Assembly: GCA_905250025.1 (NCBI GenBank)
Contig: CAJNOJ010000050.1
Span: forward strand, 126,135 to 190,134
DNA: 64,000 bases
Origin: Adineta ricciae
Lineage: Eukaryota; Rotifera; Eurotatoria; Adinetida; Adinetidae
Direction of reading: 5' to 3'
Shown: piece after piece, positions 1-13,846 of the stretch
How the letters are laid out: each line of letters opens with the position of its first letter
How positions within the stretch are numbered: the stretch's first letter is position 1
Position numbers and translations under genes: made by a program
The notes under the pieces: generated by a model
Databases searched by the model: none
What the model was told of the DNA's origin: nothing
What the model saw: only the letters and a program-made list of their open reading frames with translations

Positions 1-445
1 ACATAGTGTATTAGTTGAATCTGATCCGTTAAATGATTAGTCAACGATGTTAAGTAATTTCGAACGGATTGCAACATGCTCATCAATATTATTCAAACAA
101 TCTGTCGGAAACGAACAAATACTAACTACGATAGGTTGCTAAATTATGTAACTAAATGTTTGGTACATATCTTGGTTAGGATCTTCTGAGAAGGAAATAT
201 TTTCGATGATTTCTTTCGTAAATTATATACTACTAGCGGGCGTACCCGCTGCAAAATAAGAAATATCTATGTCGAATGCCTGACGTGTTGAAAAGCTGCA
301 GCAAATAGAAAAATCAATAGACTCCAAGATTGTATGCTGGCGGTCCTAATTTTTCCCGCCGTGCATCGCACAAAACGACAACTTCAATTATAGCTCTTTA
401 TGCAAAAGAGTTACCGAAGCTGATTTCTGCCTCAGAACTTATTCA

Positions 446-477
<32 letters not shown>

Positions 478-601
478 AATATTCATTCTACACTCCAGCT
501 ATTCATTCATCGACCTCTTTCTCACTATCACGTCACTTCATACCTTATATCCTTCGAATTCGCCCACCCTCGACATTTATCTTCATTTTTTGAGATCCTG
601 T
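1..601. other. non-coding flank, no gene recognised
   Basis: No coding exon was recognised on either strand. I looked specifically for the rest of the ARID domain expected for the neighbouring minus-strand gene and did not find it. The only clear structure is a (CT)n microsatellite at about 452-477. Confidence 0.6.
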
Positions 602-1080
602 AACGCTATTGGTGAGTTTCGCAGATTATCTGTAGCATTCACCGAACTATTATAGGCGTAGAGATCACGTGGATTGTTGTCTTTGAGCACTCAGACGGTC
701 TTCGCTACCGACCCGCTGCAATTTTTCACATCTCGCAATCCAATTGGTTAGCGTCCAAGGTTGCTTGTAGCATGCACAGGCAGAACACGTGGATTGATGT
801 CTATGTGCGCTCAGACGGCCTTCGGCCGCCTTCGCTACCGACCCGCTGCAATTTTTCACATCTCGCAATCCTATTGGTCAGCTTCGCAGGTTGCTTGTAG
901 CATGTATAGGACTCCCATGCGCACGTAGAACACGTGGATTGTTGTCTATGAGCGCTCAGACGGCCTTCGGCCGCCTTCGCTATTAATTTCCTCAATTTGG
1001 GAAATCTCGCAATCCTATTGGTCCGTTTCATATATTGCCTGCAGCAAACGGCTGGCTCCTTTGTTCTCGGGGAAAAGTAG
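602..1080. repeat. degenerate tandem repeat, about 120-145 bp unit
   Basis: Three copies begin with CACGTGGATTG at 666, 786 and 931. They share CGCTCAGACGG...CTTCG, CGACCCGCTGCAATTTTTC, TCTCGCAATCC and ATTGGT. A fourth, 5'-truncated copy is visible at about 602-665 (CTATTGGTGAGTTTCGCAG...TGTAGCAT). Copies 2 and 3 carry a GGCCTTCGGCC palindrome. Spacing is 120 and then 145 bp, so the array has diverged. Open reading frames across it are by-products of the repeat. Confidence 0.75.
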
Positions 1081-1162
1081 ATGTCGACCTTCCTCTGGGT
1101 CTCAGGAAGCATTGTGGAAAGTTCCACGCCGATAGCTGCTACAGGGACTGAATGCATAGCGA

Positions 1163-1212
1163 ACAGACAGACAGACAGACAGACAGACAAACTTTCTTCT
1201 TTATATATATAG
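1163..1212. repeat. (ACAG)n microsatellite plus AT tail
   Basis: About 6-7 ACAG units at 1163-1189 are followed by a pyrimidine stretch and TTATATATATAG. This ends directly at the splice donor of the ARID4-like gene on the minus strand. The combination resembles the simple-repeat tail of a dispersed element. That reading is inference. Confidence 0.6.
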
Positions 1213-1216
1213 ATAC

Positions 1217-2405
1217 CTCTATCGTCCATGAATGCAAATAGTTGAGCCACGAACGAATCTTTTTCTTCGGCAGTTTCTTCATCGATCTCGTCGTCGTCAT
1301 CATCATCAGATTCACTTGAACTGGATTCACTTTCACTACTATTTTCTTCATCGCTCTGAGTATTTTTATTATCCGATTTCTGCTGTTGTCGTTTCTTCTT
1401 TTGCCAAACAGCTGGAATTTGATTGTATTTTATGAATTTCTCACAAGCTTGTGTCGCTTGCTTCGACGACGCACGACATAGTGCTTGAATGTCTTGATTA
1501 TTATGATAAGGTTGTACATCATCACGTGTGTGAACAATATATTCTCTTCCATCAACGAAACTTCGTACCCACATGTAATCAGCCAACGCTTTTCGTTTGA
1601 GTACTATTGCTGGGAAAACGTTTTGATCGTTATTTCCTTGTCGTTTAATAGCCACGACCGTCGAAACATCACTTGGATTGGCATTCGTTGTGTCCGTTGA
1701 CGGTGTTACTGTCGATGATGATGATGGCGGCGGTGGCGGCGGGGAGATTGATGCTGTCGGTGTGGTAGTAGGAATTTCTTCGAGAATTTTCTGTTGACCA
1801 TATTGATTCTGATAAAGACGAACACCTTGTAAACATAATGATGAACGTCTCAGCGATTTTTCATCTCCATCATTGAAAACGACAGTATAGAGACTATTGT
1901 CGATGATTTGTTTGATAGTTGCCTGTTTTTCATCGGGATTTGTAGGATTGATAAATGCAGCTAAACCACTTCGTGAATAATGTTGATGAGAATTCGAATC
2001 ATTCGATTGACGACGATTTGATGGATTTAAACGAATTGTAACCGTATTGCCAATGCGTAATGTAGTTGGATGAACAATCTGTTCTTCGGAAATTGTGATT
2101 GTATCACCACTATCCACTAGTGTGACTTTTAATTTAACTTGTTTTTCAAATGCTTTGACTTGTGCTGAAATGAAAACAAAGATAAACTTCAGATCACTGA
2201 GTTTCCGCGAAAAATAACTTTTACCTGAACAAAATGCTCCACGATATTTCGCACTAACCGAACATCCAATTGGTAGATAAGCTAGTTCAGTTGGTGGAGT
2301 GTGCGTTGAGGATGAATTCGTATTAATATCATTCTTAGCTGTCTCATCGGTAAGCATGGATGGAGGCGGTGACGATAAGGTTCGTCCGTCTCTTTCTCCG
2401 TGCAT
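1217..2405 (-). CDS. ARID4: ARID4A/B-like chromatin protein, N-terminal part
   Basis: N-terminal half of an ARID4 (RBBP1) homologue, a subunit of Sin3/HDAC co-repressor complexes in other animals. The start near residue 40 reads AYLPIGCSVSAKYRGAFCS, the hallmark opening of ARID4 proteins. It is followed by the RBB1NT/Tudor-like region (SLYTVVFNDGDEKSLRRSSL) and a second Tudor-like block (MWVRSFVDGREY). An acidic serine-rich linker precedes the first helix of the ARID domain (KDSFVAQLFAFMDDRG). A 60-nt intron at 2165-2224 restores the family reading frame (GAFCS joined to AQVKAFEK). The last visible exon ends at a good donor, AGAG|GTATCT, at 1216. No downstream exon with the rest of ARID or a chromo-barrel was found to the window edge. 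The gene is therefore either truncated by the repeat or continues outside. The start at 2405 sits 17 nt after a likely 5'UTR acceptor. Confidence 0.8.
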
Positions 2406-2947
2406 TCAGATAGAATCAAATCTGCAAAAGGAAGAAGATATCTTGTAAATGTTCGATTACATCCATAAATAGACTAGAGAATGAACAGCGAATGTTTAGT
2501 TTGTAAAGCAATTTACTTCTGTTTTTCGTTGAGCTAGACAAGACGAGTTAAGTTTGATCGATGGAAATAAAATGAAACAAGACAGACGAATGGCGAGCGA
2601 GAGAGACAGAGAGACAGAAGCAAAAGAAAAGAGAAGGAAAAAACAATAACCACTAGGAATGAAAAGTACAGAAAGAATGGAAAAAATCTTCGACATTTGA
2701 TTGGACTACTAATCGCACAATCGATAAATATATCATCATATTCAATAGATGTCAGATACTGGCATGTGTCTTGTGAATTAAGGGCAGATTTGGATCCGTG
2801 TGCGCGCTTAATATTCGAATTTGATTGTAATTCAGTCATGTTTATTTCACTTATTTCCGATTGACTTTTGAATATCTTTGCATGAATTATCAATAGTATA
2901 TTGATGAATCTGTTCTTTTTATTCTTGGCAAATATCGGTGATTAAAT
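2406..2947. other. divergent intergenic region
   Basis: Lies between the starts of the ARID4-like gene (-) and the tail-anchored protein gene (+), so it probably holds both promoters. A 119-codon minus-strand frame at 2534-2893 is low in complexity towards its end and was not accepted as a gene. Confidence 0.5.
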
Positions 2948-3972
2948 ATGGTATTCACCGCTCCGGCTGTTCACTATTCAGCATTAGCTACACAGCCACC
3001 AGATTTGAAACTGTCGAAAAGTCAGCACTCGATTAGATATGCAACGAATGTTCGGTTTCGGTTGAGCCGTATATTACAAAGATGGCTTTATAATGATCAT
3101 TCTAGTAGAGCACCACTCGAAGAACACATTCATTTGTCTGAGAATACTTCTCCTGTGTCTCAAACTGAAGGCAAAGGAAATCCTAATAATAATAACAGTG
3201 AACATAAAACAAACGCGCAACAAGAATCTACTAATTCAATACGCTCGTTTATTGAGCCTGAGGAACGTGTGCCATTCACAGAACCATATACTTCAATGCT
3301 ATTAAAAGATGATAAATCTCTTCGTACGGAACTGTCTGTTTATCGCAGACAATGTAACAGTTCAGAAAGAGATACCGAACAAACGAAACGTCGCAACTCA
3401 GTAAGACATATAAAAGTCAATGTATTTGTCCGTACTCAGTATTCTTCTTCTTTTTCTTTGTTCAGGTTGAACCTCGGCATTCTTCAAATAGAGCAATCAC
3501 ATGTGCAACGATATCGTCCACCTCTTCATCGATTGAAAATTGCATTGGATTTCAGTACGCCTCTCGAAAGAATTCTCTCACAAATGGTCCGTGTACTCGT
3601 TCGCAACAAGGCACACGTCTTCGACGTTTGCACAGTAAACCAAAAATACGTTCAAATTCAAATCTGAATAAAAACCCGCTCATCTCATCTTCAATTGCTC
3701 ATCGCATTGAACTACTTAAACAAGCTATGCATAACCAAGAACTCGATTTTCAGCAACCAAAATCATCCTCTGACGAATTCTCATCATCTCCTTCCGCTAT
3801 CAATAAAACGAACAAACAAACCCAAACAAACAGCGAAGTTCACCACATTCATCACCATCACATTCATTCTTCGTCGATGTTCTCCATCGAATGGCGAACA
3901 TATTTATCACTCATCGCAACTATAATCCTTGTCATCCTTCTTTTTATGCAGTTCGTAGCCATCAATCTTTGA
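2948..3972 (+). CDS. hypothetical tail-anchored membrane protein
   Basis: Two exons, 2948-3400 and 3466-3972, joined in phase 0 across a 65-nt GTAAG..TTCAG intron, give a 319-residue protein. It is Ser/Asn/Gln-rich and polar, with no recognisable domain. An early basic stretch reads RFRLSRILQRWLYNDH. A His-rich segment (HHIHHHHIH) precedes a single hydrophobic helix at the extreme C terminus (YLSLIATIILVILLFMQF), with only four residues after it. That arrangement is typical of tail-anchored proteins facing the cytosol from ER or outer mitochondrial membranes. Function is unknown. An additional upstream exon cannot be excluded. A poly(A) signal follows at 4104. Confidence 0.65.
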
Positions 3973-4103
3973 GAACATATCGGGTTCATTTTATTATGAT
4001 TTTATCGAAATATAAGCACACATCACAATAATTGAGTAGTAAAAATAATATGAAAAAAAAAGCACAAAGACATTTTCTTAGGCTTTTCTTTTGTTTTCAT
4101 AGA

Positions 4104-4109
4104 AATAAA
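4104..4109 (+). promoter_or_regulatory. putative poly(A) signal
   Basis: AATAAA 132 nt after the stop of the tail-anchored protein gene, in the short gap before the convergent LONRF stop. Confidence 0.4.
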
Positions 4110-4162
4110 AAAAGATCGAACACCGGCTTATTCATTATCCAAATCGCTATAAAAGCAGAAGT

Positions 4163-7335
<3,173 letters not shown>

Positions 7336-8457
7336 AGTTGACTACATTGATATAGACAAGACATTCAATAAGGAAACTTTTCATGTATAAAGTTGACACA
7401 AAGAAAATGTTTTTCTCTACGTTGTACTATAAAATGTTCTTGATATTCTTTTGCCCAACTTTCATGTTGGGGCAACCGATTACGTGAATACCATCCCTAT
7501 TCTCGTTCTCCGATTCGGATTTTTCTTCTCGTCTGTCTCGTTTTTATTTTGTTCTGTTCTGTTTGCTTTTCTTCTTCTTCTTGTTTTTCTCCGACTGATT
7601 ACAACATCACGAGTGTAATGCGAAACAGAGACTTATGTAACTGAGTTCACTGAATACTTTCAGTCTCGTTTCAGCTTGCATGTCTTGTAAACGGCGGGTT
7701 CTCAATGGCGTTAAGGGCACGCCGAACATTTATGCTGATAGACGCTCTTACGAAACAGCATAATCTCAATCCTCCCTCGGTTCTCAGTATTTAATAATAA
7801 AAAAAGAAGCCCGCTAGTATCCAAGTGCTCAGATAAATGAACTCTTAGCGAAGGGAAACATTTCCATTACATAATCAATAGTGCAAAAAACAACATGTTG
7901 AAGTGTTTGTTTAATAACCAGAACGTACTTTCAAATGGCTCAAACGTTGACTCTAAGGCGTTACATAACAGCAAATACTCTCGACTCATTTAATATTTTG
8001 GACTTTCCACCTTGAGAGAAAGAGAAAAAAAGCATTACTCATATATAGGTAAAATATTGATGAGAATTCTTCTATTTATAAATATTTTTTTCGTCGTGAT
8101 GCATCATTTAATCGATATTTTAAAAAACTTACTTTAAATATTGGTAGGAACAATGAATATCGATTGTATTTACATAAGATATTAGATTTGTTATTTGGAA
8201 TGAAAATAGCGTAGTTTCATATCTGAAAAAAAGAGGACGATCAGCTGTAAGCTTATCTAACAAAAAAAGTTCTGTTGAATAAATGGAGACGAAAACAGAG
8301 CACACATTCTTTTTTACTACTGTACATAGAGAGAAAAACAAGGCGAATTCAACAAATGAGAACATTTACCACAACGGTATTGATTTACACACAAACTATT
8401 GAATAGAAAGGGAGAATTGTTCGTTAGTTTAAACAGCACCGTATATTCACAGGTTAT
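7336..8457. other. intergenic, no gene seen
   Basis: About 1.1 kb between the LONRF start and the ARAP stop, both on the minus strand, so it contains the LONRF promoter. It is T- and A-rich. A short hairpin (GCCCAAC/GTTGGGGC) lies at about 7452-7473. No coding exon was recognised. Confidence 0.5.
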
Positions 8458-11400
8458 TCATTTTTTTATTTGTTTTCCTAAACTCGGAGTTCCATGACTT
8501 GCTTTTGCCATCAATTTCGTTTTGATTTGTTCGGACTTTTTTCTCGATGATGTCAACAATGTCGATGGCGTATGGTAATTTTGCAATGGTAAATAATTGA
8601 CACCGTCTGGAATCGTATGAGATGCGTCTCTTGTCCATTGACTGTGTCCGTTATGACAAACCAATTCCAGATATCTAGTAAACATTTGATGACGATCGAC
8701 AAAACGAAAAGCTATGCCAAATGTTGATTCATTGATGGAATCGATGTGTAAGAGTGTTAACGTTCGATATTCGTTCATGTCAAATGGAGTAACGAAACGA
8801 CGATCAGCACCAATGTATGCGTATAGATCCTCGACAAACCAGGAGAAGATAGGCATTTGCTGATCGGATAAGAGTGTATTCGAAGTAAATAAGGAATCTT
8901 TTCGTTGGAGACTGTTTTGTGTGGATGAATTCGTAAAACGGGATTTCCATTTCGCGGACTTTTCATTCGGTAATCGATGAATTTGGAGCTAAAAACAAAG
9001 AGATCTCCTATGGAATGTTTAATTCGCTCTCAAAAGTAGCTTACATTTCGTTTCTCACATGCCCAGATACATGGTAACCAGCGTTTACTAACAGAATCGA
9101 AATATTCACATTCAGTAGCCGATAAATCATTTGATAGTGTTTGTTGCAACCGTTCTTTTTCAAATTGTACATAGTTCAATTTCACAACAAATGTCGCTTG
9201 GCGATTCAGTTCTTGTGGTAAGTACGTTCGATAACGATGTAAAACATTGGAGACGTTTTCCGATGAATACATCGGTCGTTCAAGATTTTGATCGATAATC
9301 ACTTCAAACAGTGCCCAAAAGAAACAATCGTGTTTATGTATTTGTTTTAAGATTTTGTCAATAACAATCTCCGCTGTTGTTTCTTGTTCGAGGATGTTAA
9401 TTGCATAACCATTTAATTCGTCCGCACGAGACTCAAAATAAACAGAAACCATTGTGCCATTTAGTTTACGTGGTTGACATTGATTGTTGCGAAGTGAAAT
9501 TAGGGTTTCCACACATTTTTTTTCGTGTTCGATTTCTTCAGGACTGATATTGAACAACTCACGATAGTATTGACAGAGATTATTCATAATTTCGAGATCA
9601 GCTTGAATCGATGGAGTTACACGTGCATAAGATGACGACAATGGAAATCGTGATGGAGGAGATGTCGATATCATGGAAAGACGATGAGCTAAATAAAGAT
9701 ACACTTGAGTCTAGAACTGGAAAGTGTGCTCTTAACTCTATCAGTTTAAACTATTTATTTAAGACATTGAGCTATGTCGGTAGTACTCCTAATTCTACTG
9801 AGACCAGTAATTAATTCAAGGAAACTAGATCTTACATTGCAGTGATTGATTTCGTTTCAGTTTAGCCGGTGATGATGTGTTTATCAATTGTCCAACTGAA
9901 TCTTGAGCTTCACTATCAAGCAAAAAGCCGTTATCGTCTTGAGTTTTTGGATACCTCATGTCCATATCATCCAGTGACATTCCATGTTGATCGCGTGGAT
10001 CGTTTGCATATGAATTAGTTGCTTGTGTCGACGCTTGTGGTGGTGCGAGTGGTTGCGAGATAATACATGGTGCGAACGTCGACACAAGATTCGATAAAAT
10101 CATCGAATTCTTATCGGAGAGCATTGAGACAGTCTGGATATGTACCAACATTTTTCTTAACGTTGCATAATGAACCGGATGATGTTGTTTCAAATCGACA
10201 AGGAGACCGCGATAGTATTGAATGAGTTGTTCAGGCGTGATACTTGGATCGACTGTTGAACGTAGCCATGCGTCATAATTTTGGCGCGTACCCAACAGCG
10301 GAGTTTCTAATTGACGAAGGAAACGTTTCAAACCATTAGCAACGTCATGTTCTGTATAATTTTCTCGTGTCAACGACGTATTAAAGGGATCTTCAAGAAA
10401 TTCATTAAGCAATTGTTTTATTTTTGTTTCCTGGCCTGCTTGACGATAGATACCTAGAAAAGTCATACTTTATGTTTTGTAGAGTCTCAAGTTCATCTTT
10501 TTGAGGATAAGTATCTTAAAAAGATTTGTCTCTGACGCAAATAAATGGTCTTAGGGCAAGTTCTCTTACCTTTACTCTCTAACCCATGTTCAAAAATGAA
10601 ATTAATAAACCTTTCTACAAGAACGGGTACATTTTGCGAGGTTAAAATTTGACGATTCAAGTCTGTTATAGTTTTCACTTTAGTTGCCTCGCGTAGACAT
10701 GAATATAACATATCAGTTAGCTTGGATATCGGCGAGGATAAGTATAGAAAACGATTGGAGACAAGACAAAGAACCACACCAACGAATTCTTGACTCTTTT
10801 GATAAGCTAAACGAGAAACAGAAGATGAAATACTAATGAATCGAAATCAACGTACTTAAACTGCAGTATTTTCTCAAGTCAACTTCGTCGAAAATTGTGT
10901 CTGAACAGATAACAAATCGCCCTGGATAAACGACAGCGATGGCTTGTTGTTTTTCCGCATTGATGCCCTCTTGAACATTCAGCTTCGTCAGAAGAATGAA
11001 GTCGGAATAAATTAACTGATGGTAAGAATATTGTCGTTTTAATAATTCTCGGATCCACAATGCGCGTTCGAGTTCATTAGGAAATATCCAGAAATATTCA
11101 TTAAATGACGCCTGTTCGTCGACAATCAAGATACATTGACTATTGATGTTCAACGTCGGCAGATTTGTTGAACGAGATTTTAGTGAAATGGAATTGACGG
11201 AATCATTACAAATGGCGAGAACATTATTGAGATCGATTTCAAATAAATACCGAGCGACTACTGGTTGATGATGATGAGGCTTGTCCATCGTATTTGGAAG
11301 CGAATAGATTTTCACACGGTCGGTCTCGCATCGGGTGAGAATTTCCTTTAGAATACCATGTTTGGTTACTAAATGAACATTTGCTTCGTAGGGTGGAAGG

Positions 11401-13376
11401 TTTGCATCATCAACATCATTTTTCATCAAATCAAATTCAGATAAACCTAAAATAGAAATCATCCTATATGTTATATCGATATGTTTCTCCTTTACCTCCG
11501 TTGGCAAGAATAATTTTCATTTGTTTCGTCTGCTGATGTCGTTTTGCATGATCGGCTACCGCGAACATTTTCTGTGAGAAATTTGGATTTGCTCCTAGCA
11601 TGATCAAATGCACCGTTTTCCCGCAATCGGGTGTTTCAACATTTTCATAAAGCATTGCATTCAGTTCATCTTGAGTGAATGCATTTCGATTGTTGATTTG
11701 TAATGGTTGGAGATAAAGTCTATCGATGTACTTTTTTCGTATGTACTGTTCGCGTTCGGACTGTGTGGCTAAACACGTTGGTTTCAATACTCCTAACAGC
11801 TGATTTTCCAACAATTTGTTGAAATAATGATTGCCGTAATCGTGTAGCAGATCAATCAAATCAGAATCGCATGTTGTACTCAAGAGAGATTGCAAAGAGA
11901 GAAAATCGGATGTCAACAAGCGATGAACAGCTAGAAGCAAAACAAGTTTGAATCAATAGTTTCTAAGACGAAGAATAGTTACCGGCACATTTGTCACATA
12001 TGACTAATAGCCATGAGGCGATAGCAATAGTTGGATGATCTTCGTCGCAATCTGCACATCGCGTGTTAGTCAGATTCTGTCGAACAATATCGAGACAGTC
12101 GGACGTTTTATCTAAACATTAATCATCAAAATGAAGCATGAAAGGTCTTGTTTAGATTTGATATTTACTTCGTCGAATTGGAACGTGACCATTCTCGAGC
12201 GATAGATTCGAATAATCGTCAGCTAGTGAAGAAACAAGTGGTTGTTTATCTTCTACTGGTTCGATTGAATAACTAAAGATAGATTTGAGTAATCCTTTGG
12301 GCTGATTCTGGCGGACTACTTACTAGTTTTTGCCGTCGTCCTTTTTAAGTGTTCTCGACGATTGTTGTTGAGTAGTGATTTGCTGTTGAATGACACGATT
12401 CAATTTAGAAAGGAACAGATCTTTTTCTTCAGTCGTATTTACAAGTTTTTCACGTTGCTAAAGAATTATATAACATCTTAGAATTCGCCAAATCGAAATA
12501 AAAAATGAATCTACCTCAGATCGATAATTATTCATAGCTTTTCAGCAACCGAAAATAGCGATTAGCAAAAAAAAGAAACCTACTCATCAACGCAATACGA
12601 TCATTTGACTCATGGACTTTCTTTTTTTTTCTCCTTTCATTCCTATCATAGAAAAGTATATGCATTACTCCTGCGTACATTTCTTTTGTGATATTTAATC
12701 GAGGAAGTTCGTACTAGAAGAAAGAACAAACGATAACGAAATAACTTACTGTAGTAGTTTGTTGCGTTGGATATGAGTAATAGATTTCATTGTTAGCTGA
12801 CGTGTTGTCATTTAAAACATCAGGTACAGCATCAAGTGAAACGTTCGGAATATCTTCACTGTCGTCAAATGACAAATTGGACTCGAGTGTGAAATTTTTA
12901 GCGAACGTTGGCGGACTGGCGTAGAATTGGGCAGAGTCTGAGCCGTTTGGTGGAGTCGATGAATTGGCGTCTGTGATGGTAGCATTCGAAGTATCACACA
13001 TTGGAAGATGTTCTTCACGTGGTATCACATAGAAATCATCATTATCCGAATGATTGGATGGAGTCAATTGATTCACATATGAAGCGGAATGTTGATCGGT
13101 TGATTGGCAAGTCGAATATGTGTTAGCACTCGTGATATTAGGCGGTTCTAGAGAAGAGAAAAATACGCATGATCAACTAAAAAAGTATACCAATGAGCAT
13201 TTACCATCGAGGGGAACGGTATCATCTAGACCAAGAGAGATAGGTGTGGAATCAGGTGGTGTTGGCGGTAATCGCTTTCTTAATGTCATTTTTGTTCGGG
13301 ATCGTGGTGTTGGTCGAGTCAGATGAAGCGTACTGGAGAGACGCGGCTCACTCGGTATGTCGTATGATTCGTTCAT
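8458..13376 (-). CDS. ARAP: ARAP-like ArfGAP/RhoGAP protein, SAM- and N-terminal-PH-less
   Basis: Multi-exon gene, roughly 1,300 aa. Exons before the ArfGAP chain in frame (13376-13205, 13147-12750, 12713-12584, 12537-12515, 12457-12324, 12272-12169). They encode a polar linker with a proline patch (RKRLPPTPPDS), a YYSYPTQQ stretch and a short coiled coil. The ArfGAP zinc finger is C-x2-C-x16-C-x2-C (CADC...CDKC), followed by AVHR with the catalytic arginine. Next is an ankyrin-like stretch, then a PH-like domain (ILIVDEQASFNEYFWIFPNE...LWIRELL). The RhoGAP domain has the arginine finger in GIYRQAG, the lysine of LKRFLRQLETPLL and the asparagine of NLVSTFAP. A Ras-association-like segment (TAEIVIDKILKQIHKHDC) and a terminal PH-like region complete it. 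ArfGAP plus RhoGAP in one chain is specific to ARAPs, which couple Arf and Rho GTPase control at membranes. The SAM domain and tandem N-terminal PH domains of vertebrate ARAPs were not found. One splice near 9707-9832 is uncertain. Confidence 0.88.
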
Positions 13377-13846
13377 CTAGAGTCAAAAGAACAAAGTGTT
13401 CTGTTCGATAGATTCACTGTTTTGTATAAAAATCGTCTCGCTGAATCATCAATAACGCATTTGACATTGAAATACTCAGCGAAGAAAAACACTAATCCGG
13501 TCGATCGTCAAATTTCTCGAGACTTGTAAGAATTTAATGTTTCAAAATCAAGAGCTTATGGTCGAATACGGTAATCGATAAGACACGAAAAAACAGAACA
13601 ATGTTTTATCGATCATATCGAATGAACAAGAATAAAAAAGAATGAGTCACGACTTATCATGAGAAAACAAATGTGGCGCCACATATGAAGAATTTTTATT
13701 CGTAAGAACATTTAGGCCACTGAGGTGTTATTTTCTTGAATAGAATTTTTTCTCTTTTCCATCAGTTCCATCTTGCGGCCTTTACCTCTTGGTATGATTT
13801 GCAGTTTTCCTCTTAATTTAGATGTATAATTAACACTACATTCGAT
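13377..13846. other. divergent promoter region
   Basis: A 470-bp gap between the head-to-head ARAP-like (-) and ZC3H13-like (+) genes. No coding exon was seen. Presumed shared promoter. Confidence 0.45.

Noticed and set aside
801-1216. Extension of the ARID4-like frame through SVCLSVCLF and the repeat array
   Set aside because: The residues are translated microsatellite and repeat DNA after a proper splice donor, not protein.
2534-2893. 119-codon minus-strand frame between ARID4-like and the tail-anchored gene
   Set aside because: Ends in low-complexity Ser/Leu/Phe and shows no domain. No convincing splice to the ARID4-like start.
7452-7473. Hairpin GCCCAAC...GTTGGGGC upstream of LONRF
   Set aside because: Short, with one bulged base and no neighbouring signal to assign a role such as a histone-type 3' end.
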